From Apodospora peruviana (Eukaryota > Ascomycota > Sordariomycetes > Sordariales > Lasiosphaeriaceae), in assembly GCA_033439685.1 (NCBI GenBank), contig JAUEDM010000002.1:1922001-1986000 (forward strand): DNA of 64,000 nt, written 5' to 3'. The first letter of the stretch is position 1. Every line of letters starts with the position of its first letter. Both the position numbers and the translations under genes were made by a program. Below the pieces are notes generated by a model. The model worked only from the letters and a program-made list of their open reading frames with translations. It made no database searches and was not told where the DNA came from. Of this stretch, positions 1 to 11,341 are shown piece by piece.

Positions 1-3000
1 CTGGCGTTTCTTGTCCATGGTGCGGCACGATTCAATATGAATGCTCTGTTCCTGAGCATTCTGAGCCGAATCCTTCTTGGTGTTGCACTGCTCGATATTT
101 TTAACAAGATTCTCCAAGTCCTCGTTGTATTCGACCTTGCCGTCGGAAAGAACAGACTCCAGCTGACGGTGAACCATAATATCGGCATAGCGTCTGGTGG
201 GGCTTGTGAAATGAGTGTAAAGAGGGAGGTTCAGGGCATAGTGAGGCCAGAGGTGCTTGGCGGTCTTGCCAGTAATGTAGTACTTAGCCCGGTTCATCGA
301 CTTCAGAAGTAAAGTTTCCATGCCTCTTCGTATATCAGAGTCCTCGACCCTGAACAGGCTATTCTGCAATGTGCCACTGCTGGTCGGGTCCATCTCGTAT
401 CCCAGGGCGGTCATGCGCTCCACAATGGTCTGCAGACGACGCGAGTTGGGGGGAGACTGTCTACGCAGGAGCGCTTTCTCGGGAAGTCCCTGGAAGAGGC
501 GCTGGGCGACATAGGCATTGGTCTTGTGCATGAGCTCCTCGACCAGCTCAGTAGCGGGGCTAGAGTCAAACAGGTTGTGCTTGATGGGGATATTCTCATC
601 GTCCAGTTGCTGAAAAAGACGGAGAGGCGCAATTGGCTCACCATCAGCACCCAAGCGTGCCTCGCGGAACTTTTGGGCAATAGACTACGAATTGTTAGCA
701 GGAAGACAAATTTGTGACATGTTTAGAATGGGACCCACATTAAGAATTTGGATATCTTCGGCCGTGGCGACGTCGTGCTTGAACGCAGCCCGAGCAGAAA
801 GGGCCTCATCTATCTGAGACAGCGACAGCTTTGCACCGCTTTGGACGATACCTTTTCCAATCCAACTGTCGCCTTCGGCAACAGCACCGGTGTGTGGATT
901 GACGTGGAAGACGATGCTGACGGTCAGGCGGTCTTCTTTAGGGGTAAGAGAGCACACCTCACCAGAGAGCTTAGACGGAAGCATGGCACAGAACCTGGTT
1001 ACCAGGTGGACGGCAGTGCCACGTTTCTTAGCTTCACGGTCAACCAGCGAGTTTGGCTTCACAAAGTGTGTGACATCTGGCACATGAATACCAATCTCAA
1101 CCTTTCCATCAGGCAAAGTCTTGATATGAATACCATTTCCAAGCTCGACGGAACCGTCCATGTCCAGCGTAAAGACTTTCTCGCCACGGAAATCACGGCG
1201 AGCGGCGATGGAAGCTTCATCTTCTTTCGTAACACTCCAGTCCTGGAGCCCGACGGTGCGCAACACAGCATCGGAAAACTCGTCCGATCCAAAGTTGTTG
1301 TCTCGGAGAAGAGCATCAGTCTCGATCTTGAGGTCACCCATCTTCCCCAGCTTCTCCACAAGGGTGCCGAACGGGTGCAGGGACGTGATGGGCCATCGCT
1401 TGATGCAGGCAACAAATATCTGATCGGCATAATCTTGGTGTTTTTCGACAAAGTCACGGGGCGCTTGCTCGGTGGGAATCGCAATCAGCGGAACACGCTT
1501 GTCAGTTGGTTTGAACCAGACAATCTTGGGCTTCTCTTGGGACCGGTTGTCCTGTTGCCGACCGGAACTGCCATCTCTCGCGGCACGCTCTGCCTCCTGC
1601 TTTTCCTTGGTGGCCTGGCTGCTGGGCCGAAGTAGACCGAGAGTACCGGAGAACATTTGACCAGCCACGCGCTCAATGACGGCAACAATATGGCCGGCAT
1701 ATAGAGGCTTCTGTTCGTCGTTGATCTCTTCCTCCTCGACTAGGAGCAGACTCTGGCCCTCAACTTCAACGTCATCATTCTTCTTCTGCGTTGGGCGTTG
1801 TCTGAGACTACCGCGACGGCGAATGCCTCCGTCATTGCCATTATCGTCACCGTTGGCGTTATTTTGGTTGTTACCGGCCGTTGATCCAGAACGAGTGTCG
1901 GTAATATCCTTGCGCTTCTTCTTCTCTTCTTTCTCACGCTTCTGAGACCAGACCTCATCAACATCGAGAAGCTCGACCGCAACCAAATCACCCTCGAGGG
2001 CACGATTGCGATCCTTGCTTCCACAGATGAAGATGTCCGCGTCAAGCAAACCGTCTTGAGTGGAGACATAGGCGTCGCTTCTATTCTTCTTGTTCACACG
2101 GAGAATACCAGAGACGAGTTGCCCATCTCCCAAGAGAGCCGGAAGAGTAGCTTGCGGAAGATAAGGAGTGAAAAGAGTCTTGCGCTGTTGCTGTTGTTGT
2201 TGTTGTTGCTGGGCAGCCAATGGAGCATGCTGGCTTGCCTGGAGACCAGCCATATGCTGACCGTTCATGGAAGCCACTTGGAGCTGCAGCTGATTGAGTT
2301 GCATAGGATTGAGCTGCTGTCCAGCAAACATGCCCGGCATCATCATCTGGTTGGGGAGAACCATCTGAGGCTGTCCCGGGTATTGGAAAGCTCCAATAGA
2401 TGAGACGGACTGATGGTTGATCGAGTTGCGGTTGCGGTGTCCAGGCTGGAAACCCGGATTCTGGCCTTGGCCCCCTGTCTGATCTTGACCTTGAGTCTGG
2501 CTCTGATTTCGCCAGTTGCCGTCGAAGTTGCGGGACCCAGTACGAGCATGACCTCCTCCTCCCCGGCGGGAGAAATCGCCGCCCTGGCCAACAGAGTCGG
2601 TGGAAAAGTGCATACCACCTCCACGGCCAGCCGCGCCACCACGGTTGCCGGCGCCCACAGCCATGCTCTGACTGCGACCGTGACCCCCACGACCGCCTCG
2701 GAAAGACGAGCCTTGAGCGATCTGGCCGTCCGCCGGGGCTTGGGAGAGACCTGTTCCTTTCGCTTCATCCTCGGGCTTTTCAGCAGAGCCAGAAGCGCCA
2801 GGAGCAGGAAACTGGAAGGCAGATGTGGTCCTCTTTTGCTGAGCAAGCTCAGCAGCTTTCTTGGCGTCAGCCAACGCTAAAGAGTGTCTTCTCTGGTGAC
2901 CGCCTCCGGAGCCACCACCGCCTCGTCCTCCACGGCCGCCGGCATTCTCTCTTCCCTGATTGTTTTGAGAGTTATCAAAATTGCCAAATGCAGAGCCAGA

Positions 3001-3554
3001 AGTGCCGGAAGACGGAGCAGGAGGCGGCCCCATACCCATATTTGGGAGAGCCGACTGATTACGGCGATGTGATAATGGCTGCGTGGGAGCGGCCAGTGAC
3101 ACGTTCTGCTGTTGTAGCTGGTTTGGAAACTGGAAGCCATTCTGGGGCGAGAGGTTGGCCATGGTAGGCTGCAAGGGATTGAAAGCACCACCGCCACCCA
3201 TCATCTGAGCAGGCGGCATCATCCCCATGTTGACATACTGCTGATGAGCAGCGAGTTGATGTTGCTGAGCCTGCAACAGCTCGATCTGCTGCTGGAGGGC
3301 CAACTGGTCCACTGTGGGAGAGAAAGGATCATGGTCAGCGCATGCCCAGGCAACGGTTGATAGTAAAAGGGGGTTGGCAGGGTGGTGGACGTTTGAAGGA
3401 CGTCATCGCAGCAGAAGGTTTACTTACTGCCAGGAGTCGTAAACATGCTCATCAACGGAGTCAGCTCCGATGGGCTCCTACGATGGGCAATATGGAGACG
3501 ACGGCCGGCTGGGCCGGGAACGCCTCCAGGCTGGGGCTGCTGCTGCTGCTCCAT
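1..3554 (-). CDS. SSD1: Ssd1-family RNA-binding protein with degenerate RNB domain (3' end cut by window edge)
   Basis: Cytoplasmic mRNA-binding translational repressor of cell-wall messages, the orthologue of yeast Ssd1 and Neurospora gul-1. Exons on the minus strand are 3554-3428, 3311-739 and 684-1; introns are 3312-3427 and 685-738. The first junction rebuilds an ATG codon across the splice and the second is phase 0. The window holds about 1128 residues and the stop lies off the left edge. Residues 25-35 read RRSPSELTPLM, a hallmark of the family N-terminus. A long Gln/Asn/Gly-rich disordered region follows, then cold-shock-like and RNB domains. HQRRHS at about residues 181-186 fits the HxRRxS consensus of Cbk1/COT-1 kinase, the known Ssd1 regulator. 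The Asp-rich catalytic motif of active RNase II/Dis3 enzymes is not apparent where it is expected, as known for Ssd1. It diverges from GLE1. Identity is very secure. Confidence 0.95.
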
Positions 3555-5556
3555 GATAGTGGCAACTTGGAGCTCGCGAGCGGGAAGCGGCAAGACTATA
3601 GAAATGCACGTCGAGTGCGATGTTTATTGTTTTCTGAGTAGTGTTTCGATTGTATAAGCAAAGGCAGTGGCAGTATCAATTGCAGTAGCAACAGGTTAGC
3701 GGCGGAAACCGAGTCGATCGGATGGGATTCCAGGTCCTGGGTCTGGTCTGGTGCTTCGGGGATTGCGTCGAGGAGCTGGAGCTGTGGTGCGGAGGCGTCG
3801 CCAAAGGACAGTTTGCGGCAGTATTTCGAGTCCAAAGAGTTTAATGAAAGATCGAAAGTGCTTAAGAGGGAATGTGAGGGAAAGACGGATGGTAGCTTTG
3901 GGGAAGTTGGAAGCCGGAGCAGGTGGGTGCAGATGAGGAAGAACCCGGGGGGGGTTTGATGGTGATGATGATGATTGAGCACTGGCAGCACCTGGATGCA
4001 GCACCTTTGGATGTGCAGTTGAGCAGGAAAGGTTGCCCCAGGTCTTGGTCTCGGGTCGTCCACGGCACGCCGCACAGGGCACAGCACAGTGCTGACAGTG
4101 CCAGAACTGCTCCCACCTCCACTTCAGTCTTCCTGGCTCGTGGTCCGCAGCTGCGCGCACAGCAACGCCGGGCAGCTACCGAGGAGCAAAAGTGGAGCTG
4201 GAGTCCCGCACCAAAGTGAGACGAATGGACTTAAATTATGGCCCGTGGGCTGCTCAGCGAAGCTTACGCTTGGAGCCCACACGTCCAGAAGGCTAACGTA
4301 CCAGCAAGAGATTGCTCTACGGACGACCCTTTGGTTGCTGTTCGAATCATCAATCTGGAATAATATTGGAAGCTTTACCGAAATATCGAAAGTCCTGTAC
4401 ATAACAATTTATATGCGGCAATGCGAGGATCTGGAAGGAGGAGCGTTTGCTCATGCATTACTCCTACCACGGACTGGACGATTGGGAGCTGAGAGACTGG
4501 GAGCAGGCTTCGATGTCCTTGGTTGCCGCCGCACACGGCGAATTTGTGGATGGAGACGACGTGTCCATGGCTGCCAATGGCTTTCTATGGTGGCACTGAT
4601 GGGTTGGGCCGCCGCCCGGCTGGCTGAGGTGATGCGGCGCACGCACGCACAGTCGCCTGAGATAGGTGATTGTGGCCGACGATCGCTTGATATACCGTGG
4701 CAGTAACAGTGGAGGATAACCCGGAACGATTCGAACGAGTCTGTCGATACTGTACAGGAAGCTGAGGCTACGGATCACTCGTCCGGAGGCTAGAAACCAC
4801 TGACACCTCAGCAGTGCTCAGGCACCCCGTATCGCAAAGTCTCGAGTTCCAGAGCCTTCCTCTCCAAACTGAGCACCAACCTACAGGTAGCAGACCGTCG
4901 CCGAACCCCTCATTCAACACGAATAATAGAGTTTACTGGGCGCTCTTGATCCGTCACCAACGGGCAAGAGGCGCATCTTCTTCAAGCAGGTTGAGGGGTA
5001 CGTACCCCTCATCATCGATTGGCGGGAATGTGAATGTCAGTTGCGCTCTGTCCTATTTTCATCCGTCTTGTCCATCCGCTCGATGGGGACTTGTAATAGT
5101 TAGTATGCTAATTTAACCAAGTCATTTCCTAACTTGTAGGTTGGTCTTCGGTATCCAAATTCGGAATACGAGATTCAGCAGTGTTACTGTACAAGCAAAG
5201 CTACTTTGATATCATTTGGTTGACGAAGTTTGAGCGAATGCCAACACAGATATGCAGTACCCTGATATGCATTTATCCAAATCGGCCCTAACCACCAGTC
5301 TGGGTGCTGGTCCGGGAGCGCGGAAAGGCGCGGTCGCGTTTGCAGCTTGTACGCCATGAGGGTGGGCCTGGGTAGTTTCCGTAAAGCGCTTCAATCATTC
5401 CTCCATTGATAATTGATTCAGCTTTGTATGTCCAACACGGCAAAGTCAACTCAACATATTCCTTTCTCCTCGACCACCCAAGTTATCCCTACTCCGTGAG
5501 AACAATGGCACTCTGAAGCGCACCAACAGCCAGCAAAAATTTAAGAGGAAAAAAAA
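3555..5556. other. Intergenic region between divergent SSD1 and GLE1
   Basis: About 2 kb with no supportable gene. It must hold the SSD1 leader and promoter (minus) and the GLE1 promoter (plus). The stretch near 3900-4000 contains short GGT/GAT-rich runs and a G-run. Longer open frames here show no recognisable protein features. Confidence 0.6.
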
Positions 5557-7199
5557 ATGACGGGCTCTTCACCTGCGCGGCCCCGGAGCCTGCACTGGGC
5601 GAGTCCGCAACGCCCCCTGCACCCCGATATCTTTGGCGAGGACCGCAACTCGGAGGCGCGACACAAATTTCTTATTGAGAGCGCGAAACGAGAGCACGAT
5701 CGTGTGCGCGAGGATGCCGAGAGGGTGTACCGGGACCATTTACAAAAGGAGGAGCAGCAGCGCCTCCTCCAAGAAAAGCGGAAGGAAGAGGAGAGGATAC
5801 GACGCGATGAGCAGATCGCTGCCGAGGTCACAAGAGTCAACGCCCTAAAAGCAAAGCAAGTTGTGATTCCAGCGCCGTTACCAGATCCTGAGCCACCTAG
5901 GCCACCGGCCGTCATTGCGAGTGCGCCGCCCGCCGTCACAAGTTCTTCAGCAGCTCCCCCCGCAACTCCAGCACCACAACCACCATCTCAGGTTAATGTT
6001 GTCGCGACACAAAATGGCGTGACGCCCAAAGGGCCGTCATTTTCCCCAGACGACAGCCGTCCACTCCTTACCACTCCTCAGCAACTGCTAAAACGACCTG
6101 AACCGCCGCTATTACAGAGCAATGGCACGGCTCCAGCGCCGAAGGCTGTTGCCCCTCCTGTCGCCCAAAATCCTGCCATTCCAGCAATAGACAGGTACAC
6201 GACGATTCACCGGAATCTGAAAGAACTTAGGAGGTCAATGGCCCAACAAGCGAATGCGAACCGAGCGCTAAAGTCTCGGATAGGCGATATGAGGAGAGAG
6301 ATACGCAAGTCCGTCGGACAACTGACAGCTGGCACTGGTGCGAATCGAGTACAAGTATGTTTATAGTGCCATTCTTTGTCCCTTTGTAGACATGTCATGC
6401 TGACTCAAAGCTCCCATAGCAACAAAAAATCGTCGCTTTATTACGCGAGGCGCTCCAGAACCAAGTACAGTCTCAGCTCATCGACCCGAGCAACTTTGTC
6501 ATGGAGCCTCGGAACCCGGTAGAGGGGGCCGTACACAACGAGCCGCAACTACCGTCTCTGTTCCTCTACCTACTAAATATATTTGCCAAGGCCGCCATCG
6601 CGCAGTTCATAAACGAGGCAGGGGCTCGGCCAGAGACGGCCGATCCCGTCGGCATCTGCATCGCCGCCACCTTCTCCGAGCCGGACTTCCTCTGGCACGG
6701 CGTTTCTCTAATCGACATCTTGATCGCCAAGTTCCGGATCGTCTGCCCTGTTCTGTTTGGGTACAAGGGCAGCGAGAAGACCGAGCAAGGGCGGCAGCGG
6801 CTTGGGTGGTGGAAGGACTCCGGCTCGTGGGTCACGGAGCAGCAGCATATGGACCGTATGACGGGCCTCGGCGCTGGTTTTGCCGCCGTGTCGCTGCGCA
6901 ACTTTGGCCCTTCCAAGAAGACCAACCCTTACCCGCCGAGGCACTACTGGACGGCCATGGCCAAGATTGTGAACACGCCATCCGCGGATATTTCTAATAC
7001 CCAGTGCGTGGTGCTCAAGTCGATGATCCAGAACTACGAGCAAAAATTCATCCAGTTCTACGGGACGGCTGCCATCGCGGCCTTGAGGACGTCTCTGCTA
7101 GAGTTTCCGGGGCGGGCGCCTCAGAAATCGGCCGCCGTCAACTCGCTGGGGGTTCTAGCAGAGCTCTTGAAGAAGGACTCCGGGTTAGTTCTTGGATAA
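5557..7199 (+). CDS. GLE1: mRNA export factor Gle1 (nucleoporin)
   Basis: Gle1 sits on the cytoplasmic face of the nuclear pore and, with inositol hexakisphosphate, activates the DEAD-box helicase Dbp5 so that mRNPs are released. Exons are 5557-6354 and 6420-7199 (intron 6355-6419, GTATGT donor, CATAG acceptor, phase 0), giving 525 aa, close to the fungal family length. Residues about 40-100 form a charged, Glu/Arg-rich coiled coil. A Pro/Ala-rich linker spans about 105-210. The C-terminal GLE1 domain (about 270-500) contains the conserved PSLFLYLLNIFAK, the GWWK/GSWV region and a YWTAM segment. The ATG follows an A-rich stretch. It is convergent with the SNARE gene downstream. A GTTAGT just before the stop could act as a weak alternative donor, but the simple stop is preferred. 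Confidence 0.93.
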
Positions 7200-7566
7200 T
7201 GTCGGAAAGGGGATAGCTCACAACAGTCTGGGATTGGGGATGTGTTCTTATTCTCTCTTCACGGGGCATTGGCTCGGATGAGAGCACTGCATGACATAGG
7301 GTCATGGAAACGGGTTACCAAGTTGATGTTTCCGTCCTTGGCTGAGTTCCAAAACCAGGATGGTCATTTATAACAGCGAGCTGTGCTGACATATATATAC
7401 CCAAATATATGAAAGCGACATGAAAAAGTATCAGAATCCTAAGGCGCCATACGCATCCTACCCTAAGCGCTATTTGCAAATGCATTATTGCGCCCGCCCA
7501 TTTCCGTCTATACTCCGTTGGGAAGTCCAGACAAGTAACCCGTAGAGGACGACAAATACCAAATGA
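7200..7566. other. Convergent 3' intergenic region
   Basis: 367 bp between the stop codons of GLE1 and the SNARE gene. It contains an AT-rich patch with ATATATATAC at about 7392-7401, presumably the 3' UTRs. No gene seen. Confidence 0.6.
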
Positions 7567-8399
7567 TTATAACACCAAAAGCAGGACCAACAGAATGATC
7601 AGAACCGTAATCAGCACAGCGATACAACAACTACTCAAACGATCCTCGTTTCGTCGTACGACGTAGCGCAGCTTCTCGACGCCCGTCTGGAGCCTACCGC
7701 CGACCCGGTCAGCCAGATTATCCACGACATCGAGCATCTCGCGCTGCTCCTCGAGCTCGCGGCCCATGTCGTCGGCCTGCCGCCTTAAGTTTCCGACGGT
7801 CTGGAAGACGCCGTCGAGGTGCTGGTCCTGCTCACGCATAATCTGCTGTTGCTGCTGCTGCTCGAACTCGGCCGCGTAATCCTCGGTGTCGCCGTCGGCG
7901 ATGGCGAACGAGCTCGGGTCCGGAAGATCATTTTTCTTTCCACCAGGGCCGCCGCCGCCGCCGCCGAATTGTGACGAGGACAAACCCTTTTTGGCTAGCT
8001 CTTCGCGCATGTCCTCGATATCACCACCGACTTCCTGGACGAGACGCTTACGCCGCATTACTTCGGAGGCCTCGAGGCCGTATTGCGAGGGGTTGCTCTC
8101 GACGGCGCGGACGGACTCGACGAGATCGGCGAGGTCTTCGGCCAGGGAGGATAAGGCGGATTCGAGGTCCGACCGCGCAGAGGACAGTTCCGGGGAGTCG
8201 GCGGCGGTTGTGAGGGAGCGGATGCGGAGGTAGGATGTGAATAGGGAGCGTGTTGACTGGAGTTGGGTGAGGACATCTCTGTTTTTCATTTCACACTCGG
8301 TTGTTAGTCTCTATTATTCTTGTGAAAAGCTGTGCAAGCAGTAATTACGTACTGCTGAACCTGGAGGAAGGGATCCTCCTCGTTTGTTGAGGACATCAT
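7567..8399 (-). CDS. TLG1: Tlg1/syntaxin-6-like t-SNARE
   Basis: A tail-anchored SNARE of endosome-to-trans-Golgi retrograde traffic. Exons are 8399-8353 and 8278-7567 (intron 8279-8352, GTACGT donor, ACAG acceptor), giving 252 aa. The tiny first exon supplies an EEDPFLQVQ start that matches the EDPF N-terminus of syntaxin-6 proteins, which supports this start over the longer open frame. Residues about 10-100 form the N-terminal helical bundle. A Gln/Gly-rich linker follows. The Qc-type SNARE helix spans about 165-225, with its central Gln in the REQDQHLDGVFQTVGNL region. The C-terminus is a Cys-Cys pair plus a roughly 20-residue hydrophobic anchor of Ile/Leu/Val with almost nothing after it. 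It diverges from cyclophilin B. Confidence 0.9.
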
Positions 8400-8991
8400 C
8401 GTCCCGCGCTGCTGGAGTGGTACGGGCGCTGGCGCTGGGTCAAGTCACGTCTGGGGTATTGAGGGTCGCAGGCGTCTTTTGGAACCACAGAAGCACGATG
8501 TATTGTGGTGCATAACGGCCTGTAAAAGGCCTGGTTGGCATTCCACTTGGTGGAAGAATCGCAGGTATACCTAGGCAGTGAGAAAGCTTGAAGGATGACG
8601 AGCTGCCAGCAAGGTTCTGGCCTTTGGACAAGTGACGGAACACAACCGCCCTGAAAGACCCTAGGGTTGGCTACAGTAAACAAATCAGGATTCATGCCCA
8701 GGGGGGCAAAACCGAGCCCATGTCAGTTTGCCAAGACGGTGGGGAGTGGAGGCTGGCGCTGGTGCGGGCGGGCAGCTCGAACAATTGCATGCAGCCCGCC
8801 CGCCTGTAGGTGAAACGTAGCTTCAACGAACGACTGGATACTGGTCTCGTTGGCCTTTTATTTTTTCTATCCCATCTTGCATCTTGCATCTGCGCCCATT
8901 TTCCTCTTCAATTGTGCTGGACCTTCAACTCCAGTTCTCTTCCTACACTTAACGGACTCGACGAGAATTCTTGCCATTCAAACCCGCAAAT
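8400..8991. other. Divergent promoter region (SNARE / cyclophilin B)
   Basis: 592 bp between the start codons of two divergent genes. A pyrimidine-rich, CTTTTATTTTTTCTATCC-like stretch lies about 100 bp before the cyclophilin ATG, as is common at fungal transcription starts. No gene seen. Confidence 0.55.
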
Positions 8992-9784
8992 ATGTTCAAT
9001 GTGAGGAGGCTGCTGTTGGCAGCGTCGCTGCTCCTTGGCCTGAGTATGCTCCTCTTCTCGCAAACCGCCGAGGCGGTAAAGGGCCCCAAGATTACCCACA
9101 AGGTCTACTTCGACATGGAGCACGGCGACGAGCCAATTGGCCGCATCGTCATCGGCCTCTACGGCAAGACCGTCCCAAAGACGACGGAGAATTTCCGCGC
9201 CCTGGCGACGGGAGAGAAGGGCTACGGCTACGAGGGCTCTACCTTCCACCGTGTCATCAAGCAGTTCATGATCCAGGGCGGTGACTTCACCAAAGGTGAC
9301 GGCACTGGTGGCAAGTCCAGTACGTATTGCCCAACACCCGCCAGGAGCAGACCTGCTTCAGTCGAATTGGTTTACTAATAGGGCGGTTGTGGCGTGTAGT
9401 CTACGGCGAGAAGTTCCCCGACGAGAACTTCAAGCTCAAGCACTCCAAGAAAGGCCTCCTCTCCATGGCCAACGCGGGCAAGGACACCAACGGATCCCAG
9501 TTCTTCATCACCACCGTCGTTACCTCGTGAGTATTGGCCCCCCCAAACAATAAAAAAGCCCATGACCTGTTGCTCCTATAATCGATTTGCTGACAATGGG
9601 ACCTGCATGTAGGTGGCTCGATGGCAAGCATGTCGTCTTCGGCGAGATTCTCGAAGGCTATGATGTGGTTGAGAAGATCGAGCGCGCCGAGACCTCAGCC
9701 GGCGACAAGCCCGTCAAGACTGTCAAGATTGCCAAGAGTGGCGAGCTGGAGGTCCCCCCTGAAGGTATCCACGTGGAGCTCTAA
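8992..9784 (+). CDS. cypB: ER cyclophilin B (peptidyl-prolyl cis-trans isomerase)
   Basis: Catalyses prolyl cis-trans isomerisation during folding in the secretory pathway. Exons are 8992-9319, 9400-9526 and 9613-9784, all with consensus splice sites, giving 208 aa. Residues 1-25 are a hydrophobic signal peptide. The cyclophilin fold carries the catalytic FHRVIKQFMIQGGDF block, the GSQFFITT strand and the cyclosporin-contact Trp in SWLDGKHVVFGE. The last four residues, HVEL, resemble the HDEL/KDEL retention signal, which implies an ER-lumenal protein. A GTATCC donor-like site at 9765 inside the last exon is in phase with a membrane-anchor exon about 390 bp downstream (separate entry). TRM112 follows on the same strand. 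Confidence 0.94.
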
Positions 9785-10764
9785 ATGCCTCTTTATCTCT
9801 CCTTTTCTTGACTGCGGCTTCGGCAACGGTTAGACTTCACTTGTATTTTTTTTCCGAACGAAAAAGATATTGGCCCAATGGTTTCTAACCAGAATCGAGT
9901 GCCAGAAGTCGAGACGTCGGACGACGACCTGTCAGAGCTTCGCCTCTGATAGAGACTGGATCTGGCTGCGCCAAGTTGGCCGTTTCCTTTGTCACCTTTT
10001 CTGTATTGTCAAGATATATAAAACAGGGTGTGAATATTGTATATTTGGACCTGTTCGTTGCCGAATGTTATTCCGTTGTCACATTACATGTTGCTTTTGA
10101 ACTTACTTGCCGCCTTGTGCTGATCGTTTTGGTATTTTGGCTGCACTTCTTAGACCTTTACGGATCTGCAGAATGGGCAGATGGAGTGTCGGGCGAACTC
10201 GATGATGCTCTCCCGGACAATGCTTCCGCGCCAGATGATGTTTCTACCCCGGACGACAGTTCGTCCACAGAAGAGGAGACCCCGGCTCATGACGACTATG
10301 ATGAGGCTTGGAGATTCTTCTGGAAGGCGTTTTTCTTTGGCGCTATCCTGGCAGCCGTTGCTGTTTACGTCCGTCTCTCTGTGGGCAGGCCCCGGGAGGC
10401 GAGCAGTGCTCCTGACAGGGCTCCAAGGTAGGGACGAATAATGTAAAAATAAGTAAAAGAAAAAATACCAGGGGAAAAAAGAATATAAAGTTCCGGATTC
10501 TACGCAAGCTCTCTGGCATTGTCGACGTAATTGTAGGCGTGGACGTGTAAACCCATTTAGTTTAGAATTAGATGCTGTGTAAGTGAAATTCAGCGGCCCC
10601 ACTTTTATTTGCAGGTTGTAATAAGGCGGGAAAGTTTTGAATTCACTGCAGCTAAATTCTTTTTATGGTTGTACGCTGCTCACCACATTCGTACCACTTC
10701 AAGACGTCCAGCAACGAACGTAGCCAAAAGAAAATCAACAAGGTATTAATATTACAGAACAAAT
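9785..10764. other. Region downstream of cyclophilin B up to TRM112
   Basis: Holds the 3' UTR of the short cyclophilin form, the possible anchor exon (10154-10431) and, from about 10440, the A-rich leader and promoter of TRM112. Nothing else is recognised. Confidence 0.5.
10154..10431 (+). CDS. Possible alternative last exon of cyclophilin B with transmembrane anchor
   Basis: An open frame encodes an acidic Ser/Thr/Asp-rich linker, then AWRFFWKAFFFGAILAAVAV, a clear membrane segment, and a short basic tail. It has no convincing start of its own. Splicing from the donor-like GTATCC at 9765 (phase 1) to the TAG acceptor ending at 10153, or to the CAG ending at 10171, keeps this frame in both cases. 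The result would be a 294 or 288 aa cyclophilin that loses HVEL and gains a C-terminal anchor. Intron length would be 389-407 nt. The reading is inferred from phase and composition. The alternative is a separate small gene starting at 9976, which is less attractive because its N-terminal part is unremarkable. Confidence 0.45.
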
Positions 10765-11341
10765 ATGAAGGTCCTCACTCTCAACTTTTTGACCTGCGCC
10801 GTCAAGGCGTGCAAGACGACCAACAACTCGTTTCCGCTTCACCCCAAAGATGCCGAGCTGGTTCACGATGAAATCGAGATCAATCGGGACCTGTTAGTAA
10901 ACGTCCTGCCCCGCATCGACTGGACAGCGCTGCGAACGACATCAACAGAGGTACGCATCAGTTTTCCCCTCTCGTCTTTCTAAGCCTTTTATACGTGTAA
11001 GCATTACACGTTTGTATTTCATGCGGAAGGTTCTTGGGATCCTGTCCGCTCCTCGTGCGCTCTTCATCTCACATATCACATAATCCCGAATATAACACAT
11101 ACATCATCACATAACCTAAACATGGTGACTGATTGACATAAAGCTGGGCTTCCCTACCCTACCCGAGCAACCGCCCACCGCAGAAGACCTGCAACAAGAC
11201 GAGAAAATGCTGAAGGAACTTCACGCCCTGCTCCTCGAGACGCAGATGATGGAGGGCAAGCTCGTCTGCGGCCACTGCGGGCACGAGTACGCCGTCCGCG
11301 AGGGCATCGCAAATTTCCTCTTGCCAAGCCATCTTGTTTGA
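10765..11341 (+). CDS. TRM112: Trm112, shared activator subunit of methyltransferases
   Basis: A small zinc protein that binds and stabilises the methyltransferases Trm9, Trm11, Mtq2 and Bud23, and so supports tRNA, eRF1 and 18S rRNA methylation. Exons are 10765-10950 and 11144-11341 (intron 10951-11143, 193 nt, GTACGC donor, AAAG acceptor, phase 0), giving 127 aa, close to yeast (135). It starts MKVLTLNFLTC as the family does. Cysteines at 11 and 16 near the N-terminus and at 104 and 107 (VCGHCGHEY) form the expected four-Cys zinc site, and the Trm112 fold ends in a FLLPSHLV-type tail. It is convergent with BIG1. Confidence 0.94.

Noticed and set aside
748..1635. Long plus-strand open frame (295 codons) opposite SSD1
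   Set aside because: It is the antisense of a conserved SSD1 exon. Its codon pattern is explained by the opposite strand and the protein has no recognisable features.
4089..4706. 205-codon plus-strand frame between SSD1 and GLE1
   Set aside because: Mixed low-information sequence with no domain, signal peptide or splice logic; it lies in the region expected to be the divergent promoters.
9976..10431. The anchor-containing frame as an independent gene
   Set aside because: Its N-terminal half is unremarkable. The distinctive part is in phase with a cyclophilin donor, so an alternative last exon is preferred, although not proved.
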